Shown piece by piece: positions 35,901 to 48,200 of a stretch of DNA of 64,000 nt. The notes beneath the pieces are model-generated. The model was not told the origin of the DNA, ran no database searches, and was given only the letters and a program-made list of their open reading frames with translations. Every line of letters starts with the position of its first letter. Position 1 is the stretch's first letter. Where the stretch lies: contig CM034233.1 in NCBI GenBank assembly GCA_019916065.1, positions 18,684,436 to 18,748,435 on the forward strand, read 5' to 3'. Origin of the DNA: Vitellaria paradoxa. Its lineage: Eukaryota > Streptophyta > Magnoliopsida > Ericales > Sapotaceae. A program made the position numbers and the translations under genes.

Positions 35901-37518
35901 GTGACAGGGTGGGCTGTTGCAAGCCCGTGAACCTTACTTTAGCCCCTTCATGAATAAACTCCATCCAAAGGGCTTTATAATCAAATAGGATTGGGCCAAG
36001 GAGAGCTAGCCACTGGACTCCAAGGACCAAATCGGCTTCATAAATGGGTAGTAGCAGAAGGTCCACTTCAAAAGATGTTTGGTCCAAGACAAGGGGTATT
36101 TGCAGACATGTGCCGACGCAACCCAATGAGTCACCATTTCCCACAGTGACACATAAATGGGGAGATGGTTGGATTTGCAGGTTGAGGTGTGTAGCTAGAC
36201 GTGTCTGGATAAAGTTGTGGGTGGAGCCGCCGTCAACAAGCACAGTCACCTTATAGCCATGGATGGTTCCTTCTAATTTGAGGGTGGAGGGTACGAAATG
36301 GCCAGTCAAAGCATGAAGTGAAATCTGAGCTGCTTCCGTCATGTCAGCAATGTCCAGTGATTCGACAGGCGGGTCATCATATGTCATCGGGGTGTCCTCC
36401 AAAGCCAGATCATCATCTGCAGCTACTAGGAGACAGAGAAATTGTGGGGGTTTGCATCTGTGGCCAGGAACAAATTTTTCATCGCAGTTGAAGCAAAGCC
36501 CCTTCTCTCACCTGGCGGACATCTCCGCTGGGGTGAGTCGTTTAATTGGGAAAAGGGGTTTTGGTTTCGGGGGAACAAGTGGCGGTGGTGGATTAGTGGG
36601 TAATGTAATTACTGGTGGCGAAATGGGTTTGTACGGTGGTTTGGCAGGGGCATGTCGAGTGGCATTACACTTATCCTCCACAAGGCGTGCCATACCCATG
36701 GCTTCGTGAAGGTTTCTGGGTTGCAATAGTGCCAACTCCCGCTGAATGTCATCCCTGAGCCCTGAGAGAAAGCAATTCAACAGGTTCGAATGGCTGAGAC
36801 CCACTGTCCGCGCAGCCGTGGCCTCAAATTCACTGAGATAGGCTGCAATAGTGATGCGTTGCGTCAATTTGTATAACTGGGCTTCGTGGTTGATAAACTT
36901 GGATGGACCAAATCGAAGCTCCAGTTGCTGGACAAAGACCTCCCATGTTGAAAGTTGTGTGGTCATGTGTAACCACTGAAACCATTGTAGAGCCTGTCCC
37001 GTCATATAGAACGCAGCTATCGTTAATTTTTGATCTGGGGGGGTTTGATGATAGGCGAAGAAGTGTTGTATTTGAAATAGCCACCCCTGAGCATTGTCGC
37101 CTGAGAACAGGGGTATTTCTAGTTTAGGGATGCGTGGTGTGACCGAGGGGGCAAAAACCGGGACCAGGGTGGAAGCTTGAGGAGTACTGGTGGAAGCCGA
37201 TGGGTGACATGTGGGATCTGTAGGTGCCGTTTGGGTGCTGGAGGGGCCGGAAAATGGAGGAGGAAGGGTGAACGGGGTGAGCTGTGGCAGAGGCAACAGA
37301 GGGGGTTGTCTTTCAAGCTTGGTTATTTTGTTCATCATGTCTGCCATGACTGTTTGGTGGGATTGGAGCGATTTCTGGATCGTCTCAAAGGTGTCGGAGT
37401 GTTTTTGGATTAAGGCACTAATGGAATCCAGCTTGGTATCGTGATGGTCAAGTTGATCCGCAAGGCGAGAAAGTTGGTCATCAATGGCCTTTGCTCGGGT
37501 AACCATTCCTTCCGTCAT
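32748..37518 (-). pseudogene. Gypsy chromovirus gag-pol polyprotein, two stops and one frameshift
   Basis: The likely start is the ATG at 37518 (MTEGMVTRAKAID). Gag follows, then an in-frame TGA at 36510-36508, then the zinc knuckle [14 protein letters not shown]. The protease has [14 protein letters not shown] begins in [20 protein letters not shown]; a second TGA (35457-35455) follows, then MPFGLSNAPSTFQ and the catalytic FVLVFFDDMLIYSS. RNase H has FVIQTDASGFGVGAVL. The integrase zinc site is HNTPTGGHAGIQRT...CSVCQSTK, and its core contains VSDRDPIFMSSFW and SSYHPQTDGQTEVLNR. A chromodomain lies near 33100-32940 (VPQILVQWEHQSPTDATWEH). All of it is in one frame except for a +/- shift at an A16 run (34115-34130). 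Both stops sit where related elements usually have Arg, consistent with CGA to TGA. Otherwise the frame is intact. Confidence 0.95.
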
Positions 37519-37540
37519 TCTCTCAATGAAAGCACCAAAA

Positions 37541-37897
37541 TGTTGCAATTAAGTAGTAAATTAACCAACGGACAGAATTTCTGAGGAGAGAAGAGAAGAA
37601 TAATAGGAAGAAGAGGAAGGAATTTTCTAGTAAATTGTCTGCCCCTTTCATTCACTATTCATCACCATTTATAGATCATTTTGTAACAGAATTTGTTATG
37701 ACAGCTAGGCTTAACAAAAATTATTCCCTTTCTAGAATGAGCTGCGGTAACCTCCTCCCATCACAAAATCTTTGTATTTGGCTGGCATTTCCACTTTGTC
37801 ACGTCTGTTCCTTCTCATAGTGGGCTGGACTTCATCATTTAAAGGATTATTTGCATCTTTTGGGTCTGATCCATTGTCCAATTCTTGCTCTGTAACA
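37541..37897 (-). repeat. 5' LTR of the gypsy chromovirus
   Basis: 357 bp, TG...CA ends, directly followed by target-duplication copy ACCCC. It carries a redundant copy of the pol C-terminal coding tail (37932-37732), here without upstream pol sequence. Confidence 0.97.
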
Positions 37898-38228
37898 ACC
37901 CCCCCAAAAAAAAAGTATATATATACGCACATATACTTTAAGCCTCATTTTAGCAATATGGAGCCAATATTACCTTTTATGATACTTGCTATTGAATGAC
38001 CAATGTTACATTACAAGTAATGGGAATTCCTTCCCACCTCGAAAAAGCACACAAAACAAAATTTGATAATAATTTAATAAATAAATTTCCCATCAATTAT
38101 CTTTACAACTAAAAGTTAAAATAAAATAAAATGTTGCTCCTCTAAATTAGCAAGGGGGGGAGGGGGGAAATTCACATACCTCTTGAAAAAGAGAATCGTG
38201 TACACTAAACCAAAAGAAAAAACACTCA

Positions 38229-38816
38229 TCAAAACCCATTTGGCCCACTTCCCTTCAAGACCTCGGAGTTGTTTTCAGCCATGGAGAGACAGTATTTGGC
38301 GATTTCCCTAAATTTTGGGACACTTCTCAAGTCTATCTTGGTCCCATCTTTCAAGGTGATGATAATATCACCCCACTCGCCAATGAATCGAGGCACCACC
38401 TGAACGTCCTTGATCACTTTGTAAGAGAAATCACTCCTGTCTTGGCCTGTCAGTCCCGAAATCACCGTCACCCTCAGGTTTGTGAACCTGTACCGAAGAT
38501 AGAAGGCCCTGAAAACCGCCGCCAAAGTTAGCGGCAGCCAGAGGAGAGTGAAACCCAGAAGGAGGTTTGCTACGAGGTCTCCGTAGTGGGCCCCGCCGTC
38601 GAAGAATATCGTTTCTTCGGTGGGTTCGGTGGCGGCGACTGCGGCGGCGGGGGGTTTGTTGGTGGGTGAGGAGACGTGGAGTTTGGTGATGGGTCTGAGG
38701 GATTTGGAGGAGGGTTTGGTGGAGAGTAGTTTGGGAGTGAAATTGAATGGGATTTGGGGAGAATGGTGGGTGGCGGGGGAGAGTATCGGGGTGAAGGCGG
38801 CGGTGGTGGAGGCCAT
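38229..38816 (-). CDS. Plastid-targeted membrane protein with bacterial-type PH domain
   Basis: A single exon of 195 aa. Residues 1-60 are rich in Ser, Thr, Pro and Ala and poor in acidic residues, as in a chloroplast transit peptide. A hydrophobic segment spans about 81-104 (LVANLLLGFTLLWLPLTLAA). Residues ~108-180 (RYRFTNLRVTVISGLTGQD ... IIITLKDGTKIDLRSVPKFR) look like the bacterial PH (bPH_2/DUF304-like) fold found in cyanobacterial and plant plastid proteins. The start ATG (38816) sits in a good context, CCATGGCC. The biochemical role is unknown to me; a thylakoid or envelope location is inference. It is a neighbour of, but unrelated to, the gypsy element lying just downstream. A proline-rich frame on the same strand (38938-38570) is a shadow. 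Confidence 0.9.
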   Translation of the reverse strand: MASTTAAFTPILSPATHHSPQIPFNFTPKLLSTKPSSKSLRPITKLHVSSPTNKPPAAAVAATEPTEETIFFDGGAHYGDLVANLLLGFTLLWLPLTLAAVFRAFYLRYRFTNLRVTVISGLTGQDRSDFSYKVIKDVQVVPRFIGEWGDIIITLKDGTKIDLRSVPKFREIAKYCLSMAENNSEVLKGSGPNGF

Positions 38817-39595
38817 GGCCGTGGCTTATCCGTTAGAGTGCCGTTACGTTGGGTCGTTGGAGTAGTTTGATCGTTTTCAGTGTTGGGAAAAGCGTGCGTG
38901 CGTGGCAGCTTGGCGGCCAATCCTTTGTTGGATTCCAAATCACTCCCTCACACAGGTTAAAAGGGGTCGCACTGAAAACACTCACTGCAGGACGGTGGTG
39001 AAAAAATGAACGATTTCTTTACATTTTAATATCACGTAATTTTTAATATTTTATATTAATTATATTATAATTAAATTTTTTTAATTTTTATTTTTATTTT
39101 GAAAATAAATTGAAACAATTAGATTAAATGTAAAAAAATATTAATCTTTCATTTTTTACTACAACTTCTCTAATGAATTTTTTTACTGTAGCTCCCTTAA
39201 ACTCCTTATTTATTTATTTATTTCCTTTTTCAAAAAATTTTTCACATTCTATTCTTGTCTAAACCATGCAGAACCCTTTTTTTTTTTAATTTATTGTAAT
39301 ATTCATTTTTTCAAATATTAAGAAATTTAATAGGGAAGTTTTCATGCTAAAATTATGTATTTTTTTACTTTTTTAAAGTGACTGTTGCAAAAAAAAAAAA
39401 GAAAAAAAAAAAGAGAAGCATGGGGAGAATTATGTACAAAAACGAACTAAGTGGAGTTGAGTTTTGTTAAAAAATTATTTTTCTTGTTTGTGAAATTTAT
39501 ACATCATATGCTTTTAAACAATAATGTAAACGAGTAGGATGCTTATTTACTTAGTTAATTCAATTACTAAACCTATTTATTTTTTATTTACTGAT

Positions 39596-39753
39596 GAATC
39601 AGTATCTTCGTCTCTTCCAAAAGATCTGATCCAAGTCTGAGTGTTGTCTGGGATATCGATGTGGTGCCTGCCAAGAATCAGTATCTTCGTCTCTTCCAAA
39701 AGATCCGATCCAAGTCTAAGAGCTGTCTAGAATATCGATGTGGTGCCTGTCAA
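39596..39753. repeat. 79-bp tandem duplication
   Basis: Two adjacent units start GAATCAGTATCTTCG at 39596 and 39675 and share GTGGTGCCTGCCAA / GTGGTGCCTGTCAA at their ends, with about seven differences. They lie at the edge of a GC-richer, transposon-like stretch reaching to about 40340. Confidence 0.9.
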
Positions 39754-40212
39754 AAAGCCTTCAATACTAAGTTAGCAAGAGAGTTCGAGAATTTAATTTA
39801 GTAGAGTTTCAGTAAGGAAAACGTATCATACCTACCTTGTGGCGAAATCTCAGTTTTTATATGGAAAGTATTCATGTGGATTGGCGAGCATGCAATTACT
39901 CATAACTGCATGCAACGTGTATTTCCTTCCTCTAATTAGATGATGCCACCTGTACCCGTAGATCCTTAGAAATCTCAAGGTTGGATCTTCAATCTGTTAA
40001 TTAACATGTCTCGACGTGTTTCCCATTGATGTGGTTGATGGCAGCGCTTTTGTAAGCGTATCTATAGGGACCGTTAAATGAAGGCGAAGCGCGTAATCCC
40101 ATGGCGTAAGTCGCGCTAAAGGCACCAATCAAAAATATTGTCCAGTCGGGTCTCTATTTGGGCAGTATGGACTGGTCGGGATAGATACACTCAAACACTG
40201 ATCGGGAATGTA

Positions 40213-40280
40213 GACCAGTTTGGGAAAAACTTTACTCGAGTAACTAGACCAGTTCGGAAAAAACTTCACTCGAGTAACTC
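40213..40280. repeat. 34-bp tandem duplication
   Basis: Two adjacent 34-bp units begin GACCAGTT and end ACTCGAGTAACT, with four differences. They lie in the same GC-richer block as the 79-bp duplication. Together they look like part of a solo LTR or similar relic; no ends or target duplication were found. Confidence 0.85.
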
Positions 40281-43200
40281 GACTGGGTAAGAGAACCTAG
40301 CCGATGCCCTTAGACGGGCACGGGCTCTCCCCATATCACTTATCATTACTGTCCTAAACCTGTTTATTTTTTTAATTAGAATTCCAAATTCAAAAAAACC
40401 ATCACCAAACCCGCAAAACTTGTTTATGTTTAATTGGTCAAATTATCCGTTAAGTACTCATTAAATACTCGATTTGAGATAAAAAAATTAATAAATGACA
40501 AAAATGTTAAATTTATTAAATTGAACAAATTGATTGATCAAAGGACCTCCAATTTTTTTTTTTTTTTTTTGCAAGATAAAATAAATATATTATAAATAGT
40601 AAAAATAAATATACAAAATACACAGTCATATCCTTGGAATAGTATACAATAGGAATCACAGTTAATAAAGAACTTTCAAGCCTTATATGGAACAATACAT
40701 GACATGTAAAAATAACACACAATAAAAATTTTATTTTAGTGATAGAATTGTAAATATATAAATATATATTATATTTTATTTTATTTTATTTTATAAAACG
40801 GGTACTTAATGGATACCTTATAGGTATCAAATATCAGGTATCCTATAAGTATAAACAGGTATCAGTATCGAGTATCCTGTAGACAAATCCTAAACTTGTC
40901 CCAAACCTGTACGAGTATTAAATTTTAATCTCAAATCCGTCCTAATCCTATTAGGGTATTTCCTAATGAATTTGTATCAAATTCGGTCAAGTTGGGTTCT
41001 CTTATATATCCGTCTTATTGACATTCCTGCTTTTAAATTATAAAAAGATTTTCTTTCATTTTCTTTTTTTTTTTCAAAATTCAGATAAATTTTTACAGTA
41101 GGTTACTTTCGCAAATTAAAAATCAGAAAAGCAAATAGCAAAAGTGGCAGAAAAGGACTTTCGGTTCCGCCCAATGCAAGTTTGGAAGATTCGTTGTCAG
41201 GTGGATTTGGGCTATGCTCTTAAAGGGCTCAGTTGATGACAACCCAACTAACGTTTTCTGTGCATGCATGACTAATAGATGCGAAGGGCCTTACGTTTAG
41301 GTTATAAACTCACATTAACCATTCTTTTTTTCTTTCTTCCTAATACTGGAAATCTAATATATATCAGTATATCCAAATCTTCTATCCAACAAGTGTCCCA
41401 TTATGCCTCAACTATTTTTTGTTGACATGCGTATATATAGGCCTTAAAAATTCAAATCATATTTAAATTTTGTACATAGGTGCTAATATAAGGAAAAACG
41501 ACACGTTGAATTGGATATCATTATAAAATAAAAGTTTTAATTATTTAATAATACATATACCATGCAATTAAATTTTTTTATCCAAAAAAAAAAAATAATT
41601 AGAGTGTGCGATTCTTTTGTGCATAATTATTTTAAATAACAAAACTCACAAAGATACGTTTTTATCATATAAATATCATTAGCACATCATTTTCGTACAC
41701 TTTCCAGAAAAAAAAAAATGGTAGAAGGTATTTATCTTTGTTAATATGTTTGGAAGAGATTTAGGTACTAAGAAAATAATTTTGGTAAGAAAACATTTAT
41801 GCCCTGATAATAGTGTTCCATTAAAAAAGATTAATCAATATTTAGTAATTCTCTTAATTCAATTTTAATCCTGCATGTCATGCTACCGATAAATCATCTA
41901 GAGGCTACGAATAATCGTGGGTAATATGGCTTATCTAGCCATTTAAGTCAAAATGCCCCTCATTTGTGGTAAAACACCTTTAGCAAAAGATTTGTGGGGA
42001 TTCTATTATCAAGAAGCAAGATGGAACCCAAGCAGAGAAGAGCATGCATGGATTCTATTATAAGAGCAAGCATTCATGATTCTGAAACTTCCGAGTAACA
42101 CAAAAGTGTGGCTGGCCACACAATTTTGATTGCCTGCATTTCACTTCATATGTCATATGTCAAATTCCATTACCTGAAACTTTTAGATCTGAATTGAGAA
42201 ATAAATTACATTACGTCGTATTTGTAAGAATTTATGCAATCCATAATTAATAATAAATATTTATAATAAGAACATTGAGAAATATTGAAACTACTAGTAA
42301 TCTAATTTTACTAACTTATCTCCTAGCTTTTAGTCACTTAGTATCACCGTCAACTTGAAATAAGTAATTTATGGTTTGTTTTCTTTCCAGTTTCAAAAGA
42401 ATATATAGAAAAGCAGCTTCAAAAGAATAGAAGAGAGTCAATCTGATACAAGTTGAAAAATATACAATAAGATACTATTATAAAAGTTTTTTTATTTGGT
42501 TTTGGATACTCATTGTATTTAATTATCAAATTTATTTTATTTTATTTAAAATCAGTTTTAAAATATTTATTTATGCTTTTAAATATCTTTACAGAGTATT
42601 TTACATTTTTAGAAACATTTATTTTAAGCACCATTTATTTTGGTGCATTTCTTTTTCTTTTTTTTTTTTTTTTCATTTAGCATCCAAATTAATCTAATTT
42701 GTCATTTTTGGTAATCTTTTATATTTTTCTTAATTTATTAGCTATTTTGGTCTTGATTAGGATTCTAACGTTTGATGTTTCCTATTTAAATTCTTGTAAA
42801 TCTATGGACAAATCAGTTGTTTAGTTGAATTGAAACAAAAATTTATTTATTAGAGAGGATATCTCTAAAAAATCTGTATATTTTTTCAAGTATTATTAGA
42901 TGACTAAACTGAAGTTTCATAATCCATTTGTTCTGGCCCTTCGATTCACAAACTTCCCTTACATATATAAATCACATTCCCAATGGCTGGGAAGCAATAC
43001 AACCTTTCCCTGCATAAATGTGTTCGAACTTCTGAAGGCGAAAGGCAGTTAAATATAAGTTGTGACAAGTAAGAATTAATGAGAATGCGATAGACAGTTA
43101 GATATAAATAGCGGTAAGTAAATATAAATTAGGCTAGTGCAGTCAAAAGAGAATTTTATTTAAAATAATATTAAAAAATATGTATAATTATTTTTTTAAT

Positions 43201-44352
43201 AAAATAATAATTACTCCGATTCAGCCACAACCATCTATGTGCTTGCAACTTCCGTAGCTGTGATTGGTTTGGTTAACAAATTCATTTTTCGTTCTTCGTG
43301 GGGATGAAAATCAAATTCAAGGCGGGCCCAAAGCCTTACAAACGGCCTAGGCTATGATTAGGTGGATAACCCATGGCTTAGTGTCACATAAGTACGTAGC
43401 AGCAGCAACCTCGAAGGAAGAAAGATAGATAGACGAGCAAAGGTTGTTCTAATTTAATTCTAACTACTGACTTATTTCAAAGTCTAATAATTTAATTTGT
43501 TTATTGGATAATTCAAAATTCTAATCCAAAATAATATTATGTTAATCGTTGACGGAGCCCACATTCAAGTTCAGGAATTAATTAACTATATATAACTAAT
43601 TCAATGATATGAACCAATCTTGAGATGTTATTGCTCACCACATGGTTTGTACGTAATTTTGGTCGCAATAATAGCCAACATGCTCCTCGTTATATATATA
43701 TATATATATATATTATCATGTTCTACTTAATTAACAGCTTACTTAAGGCATGAAAACACTATGCGCACGTGGCCACTTAACGGGCTCTACTTATATTTTT
43801 GCACTTGTTAATGTTGCCACTATGCAATTTTAAACTAGTAAAAAGAGACGATTCGCATCTAAAACTGTAATCAAATTAACGTCTTTCCTTTCTTCACATG
43901 ATCCAACATAGAATATGCATTAAAGCGCAATTTGTGTGCTTGATCTTCCTAATTTCTTTCCTGATATCAAGATTTCTACAGATTTCACCACATGCAATTT
44001 ATTTGTTTATTATTATTTTTAACTATCTTTGGTTATTAATTATATGAATCCAGATATAGCCATCTGGTATATATATATATATATATATGACAGTTATTGC
44101 AAACAATTTGAAGATCTATCAACTTAATTTTTCTTATTAGTAGAAACTGTAATGCACTAGATTTTTGGAATCTCTTTCTTTCTGGTGGCCGGGGGTGTAT
44201 GAATTCTCCCGAGATAATCTTACAAATTTTGAATTAAATGTCTTGGTATATCAAATAACATTAATGTGATGTCGATTTCAAGAAACTAATTAAGGGTGTG
44301 TATGGGGTATTGAAAATTGTTGAAAATTTTTAAAAGTTATTCACTTTTTATT

Positions 44353-44894
44353 TCACTTTACGAATTACAAACTCACAAATTATTTCAAATTATCTCATTT
44401 TTTACCACTCCAAATGCACCCTAAATGTCTTCACCACGACCCTATACTGAAAACAAAACCGTTTGTGGCTGTTTGTGTAGAATTTTATTTTCATACACAA
44501 TCGTGGTCGTTTCATTTCGAATCAAGGCATCCATTCTCTCTTACAACTCATTTTTTATTTCAAGAATGTTAAAATAAGCAAACCTATCTTTGTAGTTTTA
44601 TTTTTAATCATTCAAATAGATTTATTGCACTTCATGAATTACAAACTCACAAATTATTTCAAATTATCTTACTTTTTATCACTCAAAATGCACGCTAAAT
44701 GTCTTCATCACGACCCTATACTGAAAACAAAACTGTTTGTGATTATTTGTGTAAAATTTTATTTTTATACACAATCTGTGGTCATTTCATTTCGAATGGC
44801 ATCCACTCTCTCTTGCAACTCATTTTTTATTTCAAGAATGTTAAAATAAGTAAACCTATTTTTGTAGTTTTTTTTAATCATTCAAATAGATTTA
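44353..44894. repeat. ~270-bp tandem duplication across a retrotransposon junction
   Basis: The first unit is about 44353-44626 and the second about 44628-44894. Both contain GAATTACAAACTCACAAATT, CGACCCTATACTGAAAACAA and TTTATTTCAAGAATGTTAAA, and both end in TCATTCAAATAGATTTA. Each unit holds host flank plus the first ~56 bp of the copia LTR (from TGTTAAAATAAG). Confidence 0.88.
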
Positions 44895-45173
44895 CTTTTT
44901 ATGTTTTCTTTCTCAATTAAGAGTGAATTTAGGCCATCGAATCCAAAACCATACAATGTAATTTGTGGCTGTAAATTCTTTTACTTATTTTATATTTTGC
45001 CTAGATATAGGCATGTATATGAGTATATATATGTATGCAATCACATGTTATATTCAATTTCGAAGAAACAAAAGAAAAAAAATTCTTCTCCTTTGCAAGA
45101 ATAAATTTCTTTCTTCTTTCTTTATGTTATTTTCTTGGATGTGCAACATCATTATTTTTTTAAGCATCCAACA
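44839..45173 (+). repeat. 5' LTR of the second copia element
   Basis: TG...CA ends. Its first ~56 bp are also present upstream in the tandem duplication. Confidence 0.92.
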
Positions 45174-45236
45174 TTTGGTATTGGAGCCACCTGTGTTGGT
45201 AGAAATTAAATTATGGTAACCAGTAATTCAATTTAG

Positions 45237-48200
45237 TTGCAGCTTCTAAAGTTTACCGAAAAAATTTTTGACAACTGGTCCATCCAGTTGAAAGTATTTT
45301 TTCAGTTTCAAGATCTCTGGAATTTGGTGGAGACTAGCTACACCAATATAACCGATGCAAGAGCATTTGAGGCATTAACGAAGAAGGAGAAAAGCGTGTT
45401 GTCAAAAACTCATAAGAAAGATCAAAAGGCATTAAATGCCATTTTTCAAGCTGTAGATAAGCCGATATTTGAAAAAATATCGGCGGCAGAAACAGCTTAT
45501 GCAGCGTGAGATGTTCTGTAGAAATCTTACGGAGATGATGATAGAATAAAGCGAGTACAACTACAAACACGTAGAGGTGATTTTGAGTCTTTATGCATGA
45601 ATGACTTAGAAATCAATTTCTACTTATTTTGATTGAGTTCAATCCATTGTCAACTAGCTACGAGTAAATGGTGAATATATGAATAATTAAAGGGTAGTTG
45701 AAAAGATCATGTGATTTTTGACCACGAGATTTGATTACGTTGTTGTAGCAATAGAAGAAGGACAAGATGTTTCAACCATGTCAATTGAAAGGTTGATAGG
45801 TTTATTATGCTCACATGAATAGCGGATGAACCAAAGAACCAGTGGCTGTAGTTCAAAGCAGGCTTTGCAAAGCATTGTGGTCAAGAATTTACAATAATAC
45901 TACCAAGAATAAAATGACAAAAGGTCGTAGCCCTACGACAAGAGTACATGGCAAGTTCAACATCAAGTGCTATAGGTATAATCGATTCAAACATTACAAG
46001 TCTGAATGTCAGTCAAAATTATAAAATGAGCAAGTGAAGCATGCACACACTGCTGATATAGAAGAAAATTTAATACTTGCCTATAAAGAAGTCGAACCAG
46101 ATGCTGAGTGTACAAAGATTTGGTACGTTGATACGGGATGCAGTAATCACATGAGTGGGAGAAAAGAATTGTTCTCACAGTTAGACGAACCAGTTCGTGG
46201 AGAAGTTAATTTTGAAAATAAGTCCAAATTTCTTGTAATGGGCAAAGGTAATATTTATATTTACTCTAAAGATAACACTAAAGTTACAATTGTAGATGTT
46301 TTTTATGTGCCAAGACTTTTTTGGAATTTGTTGAGTATGGGACGACTTTTTGAAAAAGGTCACAATATTAATATTTACGATGGTGTCTACACAATCAAAG
46401 CCAAAAACAACCGAATGATAGCAAAGGTGCTGATGACAAAAAAATAGAATGTTTTCTCTGGCACTTCAAACACTAATCTTGATGAATTTTCAAGCAATGA
46501 TGAAAGATAACAACTGGCTATAGCACCTTTGATTCGATCACTTGAATTTTTGAGGGTTAAAGTTACTTGTGCAGAAAAATATGGTAACTAGCGTGCCTTT
46601 GATAGATGCTCCAAATCGTCCCTGTGAAATATGCATTTTTGGAAAATGACGCAGTAATCCATTTCCAGTTAGGAAATTCAAAAGAGCAAAATAATCCTTG
46701 GAATTGGTACACACAAATATCTGTAGTCTAGTTGAAGTAGAGTCTCTTGGATACAAAAGATATATTTTAGTTTTTGTGGATGATTTTACTAAAAAAATAT
46801 AAGTTTATTTTCTAAAGACAAAATCAAAGGCATTTGAAACGTTTAAAGAATTTAAAATATTTGTTGGAAAACAAAGTGGCCTTAACATAAAGACATTGAG
46901 ATCTGATAAAGGGGAGAATTTACCTCTAATGAATTTTTTAACTTTTGTAAGTCTCACAGGATCCAGCGTCAGTTAATTACTAGCTATACACCTTAGCAGA
47001 ATGGAATAGCTGAAAGAAAAAACAGAATAATATTTGAAATGGCTAGAAGCATGTTGAAGGCCAAGAATTTACCAAAATATTTTTAGGCAGAAACTGTTGT
47101 CTATGTTGTTTATTTGATAAACAGGTGTCCAACAAAAAGTGTGCTTGGGAAAACTCCATAATAAGCATGGAGCAATCACAAGCTAGATGTCTCTCTCCTG
47201 TAGGTATTTGGCTCTATTGCATATACTCATGTACCAGATGAACGAAGAAAGAAACTAGATGCATGATAAAAGTCAGAAGTGCATTTTCATTGGTTACAGT
47301 GATGTGACTAAAGGTTACAAGTTGTATGATCTAGTCACAAAGGAAGTCATTATAAGTAGAGATATTCAGTTTATTGAAGATGAGGCTTGAGAGTGAATTC
47401 AGAAAGATGACAAACAGAATGACATAGTTATCATCGAGAATTTCACAGAGAATATAGATCAATGATAGTTCAACCAGCATTTTATCTTTAGACACTTCTT
47501 CTCAAACAGCAGTCCCAAGTTTGTTAGAACATCCAAAATGAACATGAGTAATGTTGGCACGTCTGCAAGATTATGTGGTCACAAGAGTAAGTAATAGTAA
47601 TGATATTACTGATGAAAGTTTAGTAAACTTTTACTTGTTTGTAGATTGTGACCCAATCTCCTTTGAAGATGCTGTAAACGATAAATGGTAGATTTAAGCC
47701 ATAAATAAAGAAATTCACTCAATAAAGAAAAATGACACTTGAGAATTAACTTCTTTACTAGATGGAAAGTAAGCAAATTAGTGTCAAATGAGTGTACAAG
47801 ACAAAGTATAGACCCAACGGTCAGGTGGATCGGTTCAAGGCAAAGTTAGTGGTCAAGGGCTACAAGCAAGAGCCAGGAATTGACTATTTCGAAGTATTTG
47901 TACAGTTGCCAGAATGGATAGCATTCGTATGATTATATCACTTACAGCTAAGAATAGATGGAAAATCCATCAAATGGATGGAAAGTCAGCATTTTTGAAT
48001 GGTATTCTTGAAGAAGAAATTTAAGTTGAGCAACCACTTGGCTATATGATAGAAGGACATGAGAAAGATGTCTATCAGCTCAAGAAAGCTTTGTATGGGT
48101 TGAAGTAGACACCTCAGGCCTGGTATACTCGGATTGACACGTATATGCTACAGAATGGTTTTTTGAAGTGTCCTTATGAGCATACACTGTATATCAAGTC

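Larger units (their letters stand above)
32557..37897 (-). mobile_element. Young Ty3/gypsy chromovirus with near-identical LTRs
   Basis: A complete 5341-bp element. The LTRs begin TGTTGCAATTAAG and end GCTCTGTAACA (plus-strand reading), are both 357 bp and differ at three transitions. The flanks repeat ACCCC (32552-32556 and 37898-37902), a 5-bp target duplication. The element reads on the minus strand. A purine tract CTAGGGGAGGGCAA abuts the 3' LTR. The stretch just inside the 5' LTR begins TTTTGGTGCTTTCATTGAG, the expected place of the primer site; I could not assign its tRNA. Order is GAG-zinc knuckle-PR-RT-RNase H-IN-chromodomain. It inserted 331 bp beyond the stop codon of the plastid-protein gene. 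Confidence 0.97.
38941..44352. other. Intergenic DNA with transposon remnants
   Basis: No gene was recognised. It holds the probable LTR remnant at 39596-40340. A second AT-rich block, at about 40340-41030, has repeated GGTATC/GATACC-type and ACCTGTTT motifs and is a likely MITE. (TA)n runs lie at about 43690-43712 and 44068-44089. The frame at 40516-40722 is low-complexity. Confidence 0.5.

Noticed and set aside
35626..37444. Several 70-122 codon plus-strand frames opposite gag and pol
   Set aside because: These are shadows of the chromovirus gag-pol frame on the other strand.
37732..37932. 66-codon minus-strand frame in the gypsy 5' LTR
   Set aside because: It is the LTR copy of the Pol C-terminal tail, not a separate gene.
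38570..38938. 122-codon proline-rich frame on the minus strand
   Set aside because: It overlaps the plastid-protein gene in another frame. The Pro richness is a by-product of the Ser/Thr/Pro transit-peptide codons and the CT-rich leader.
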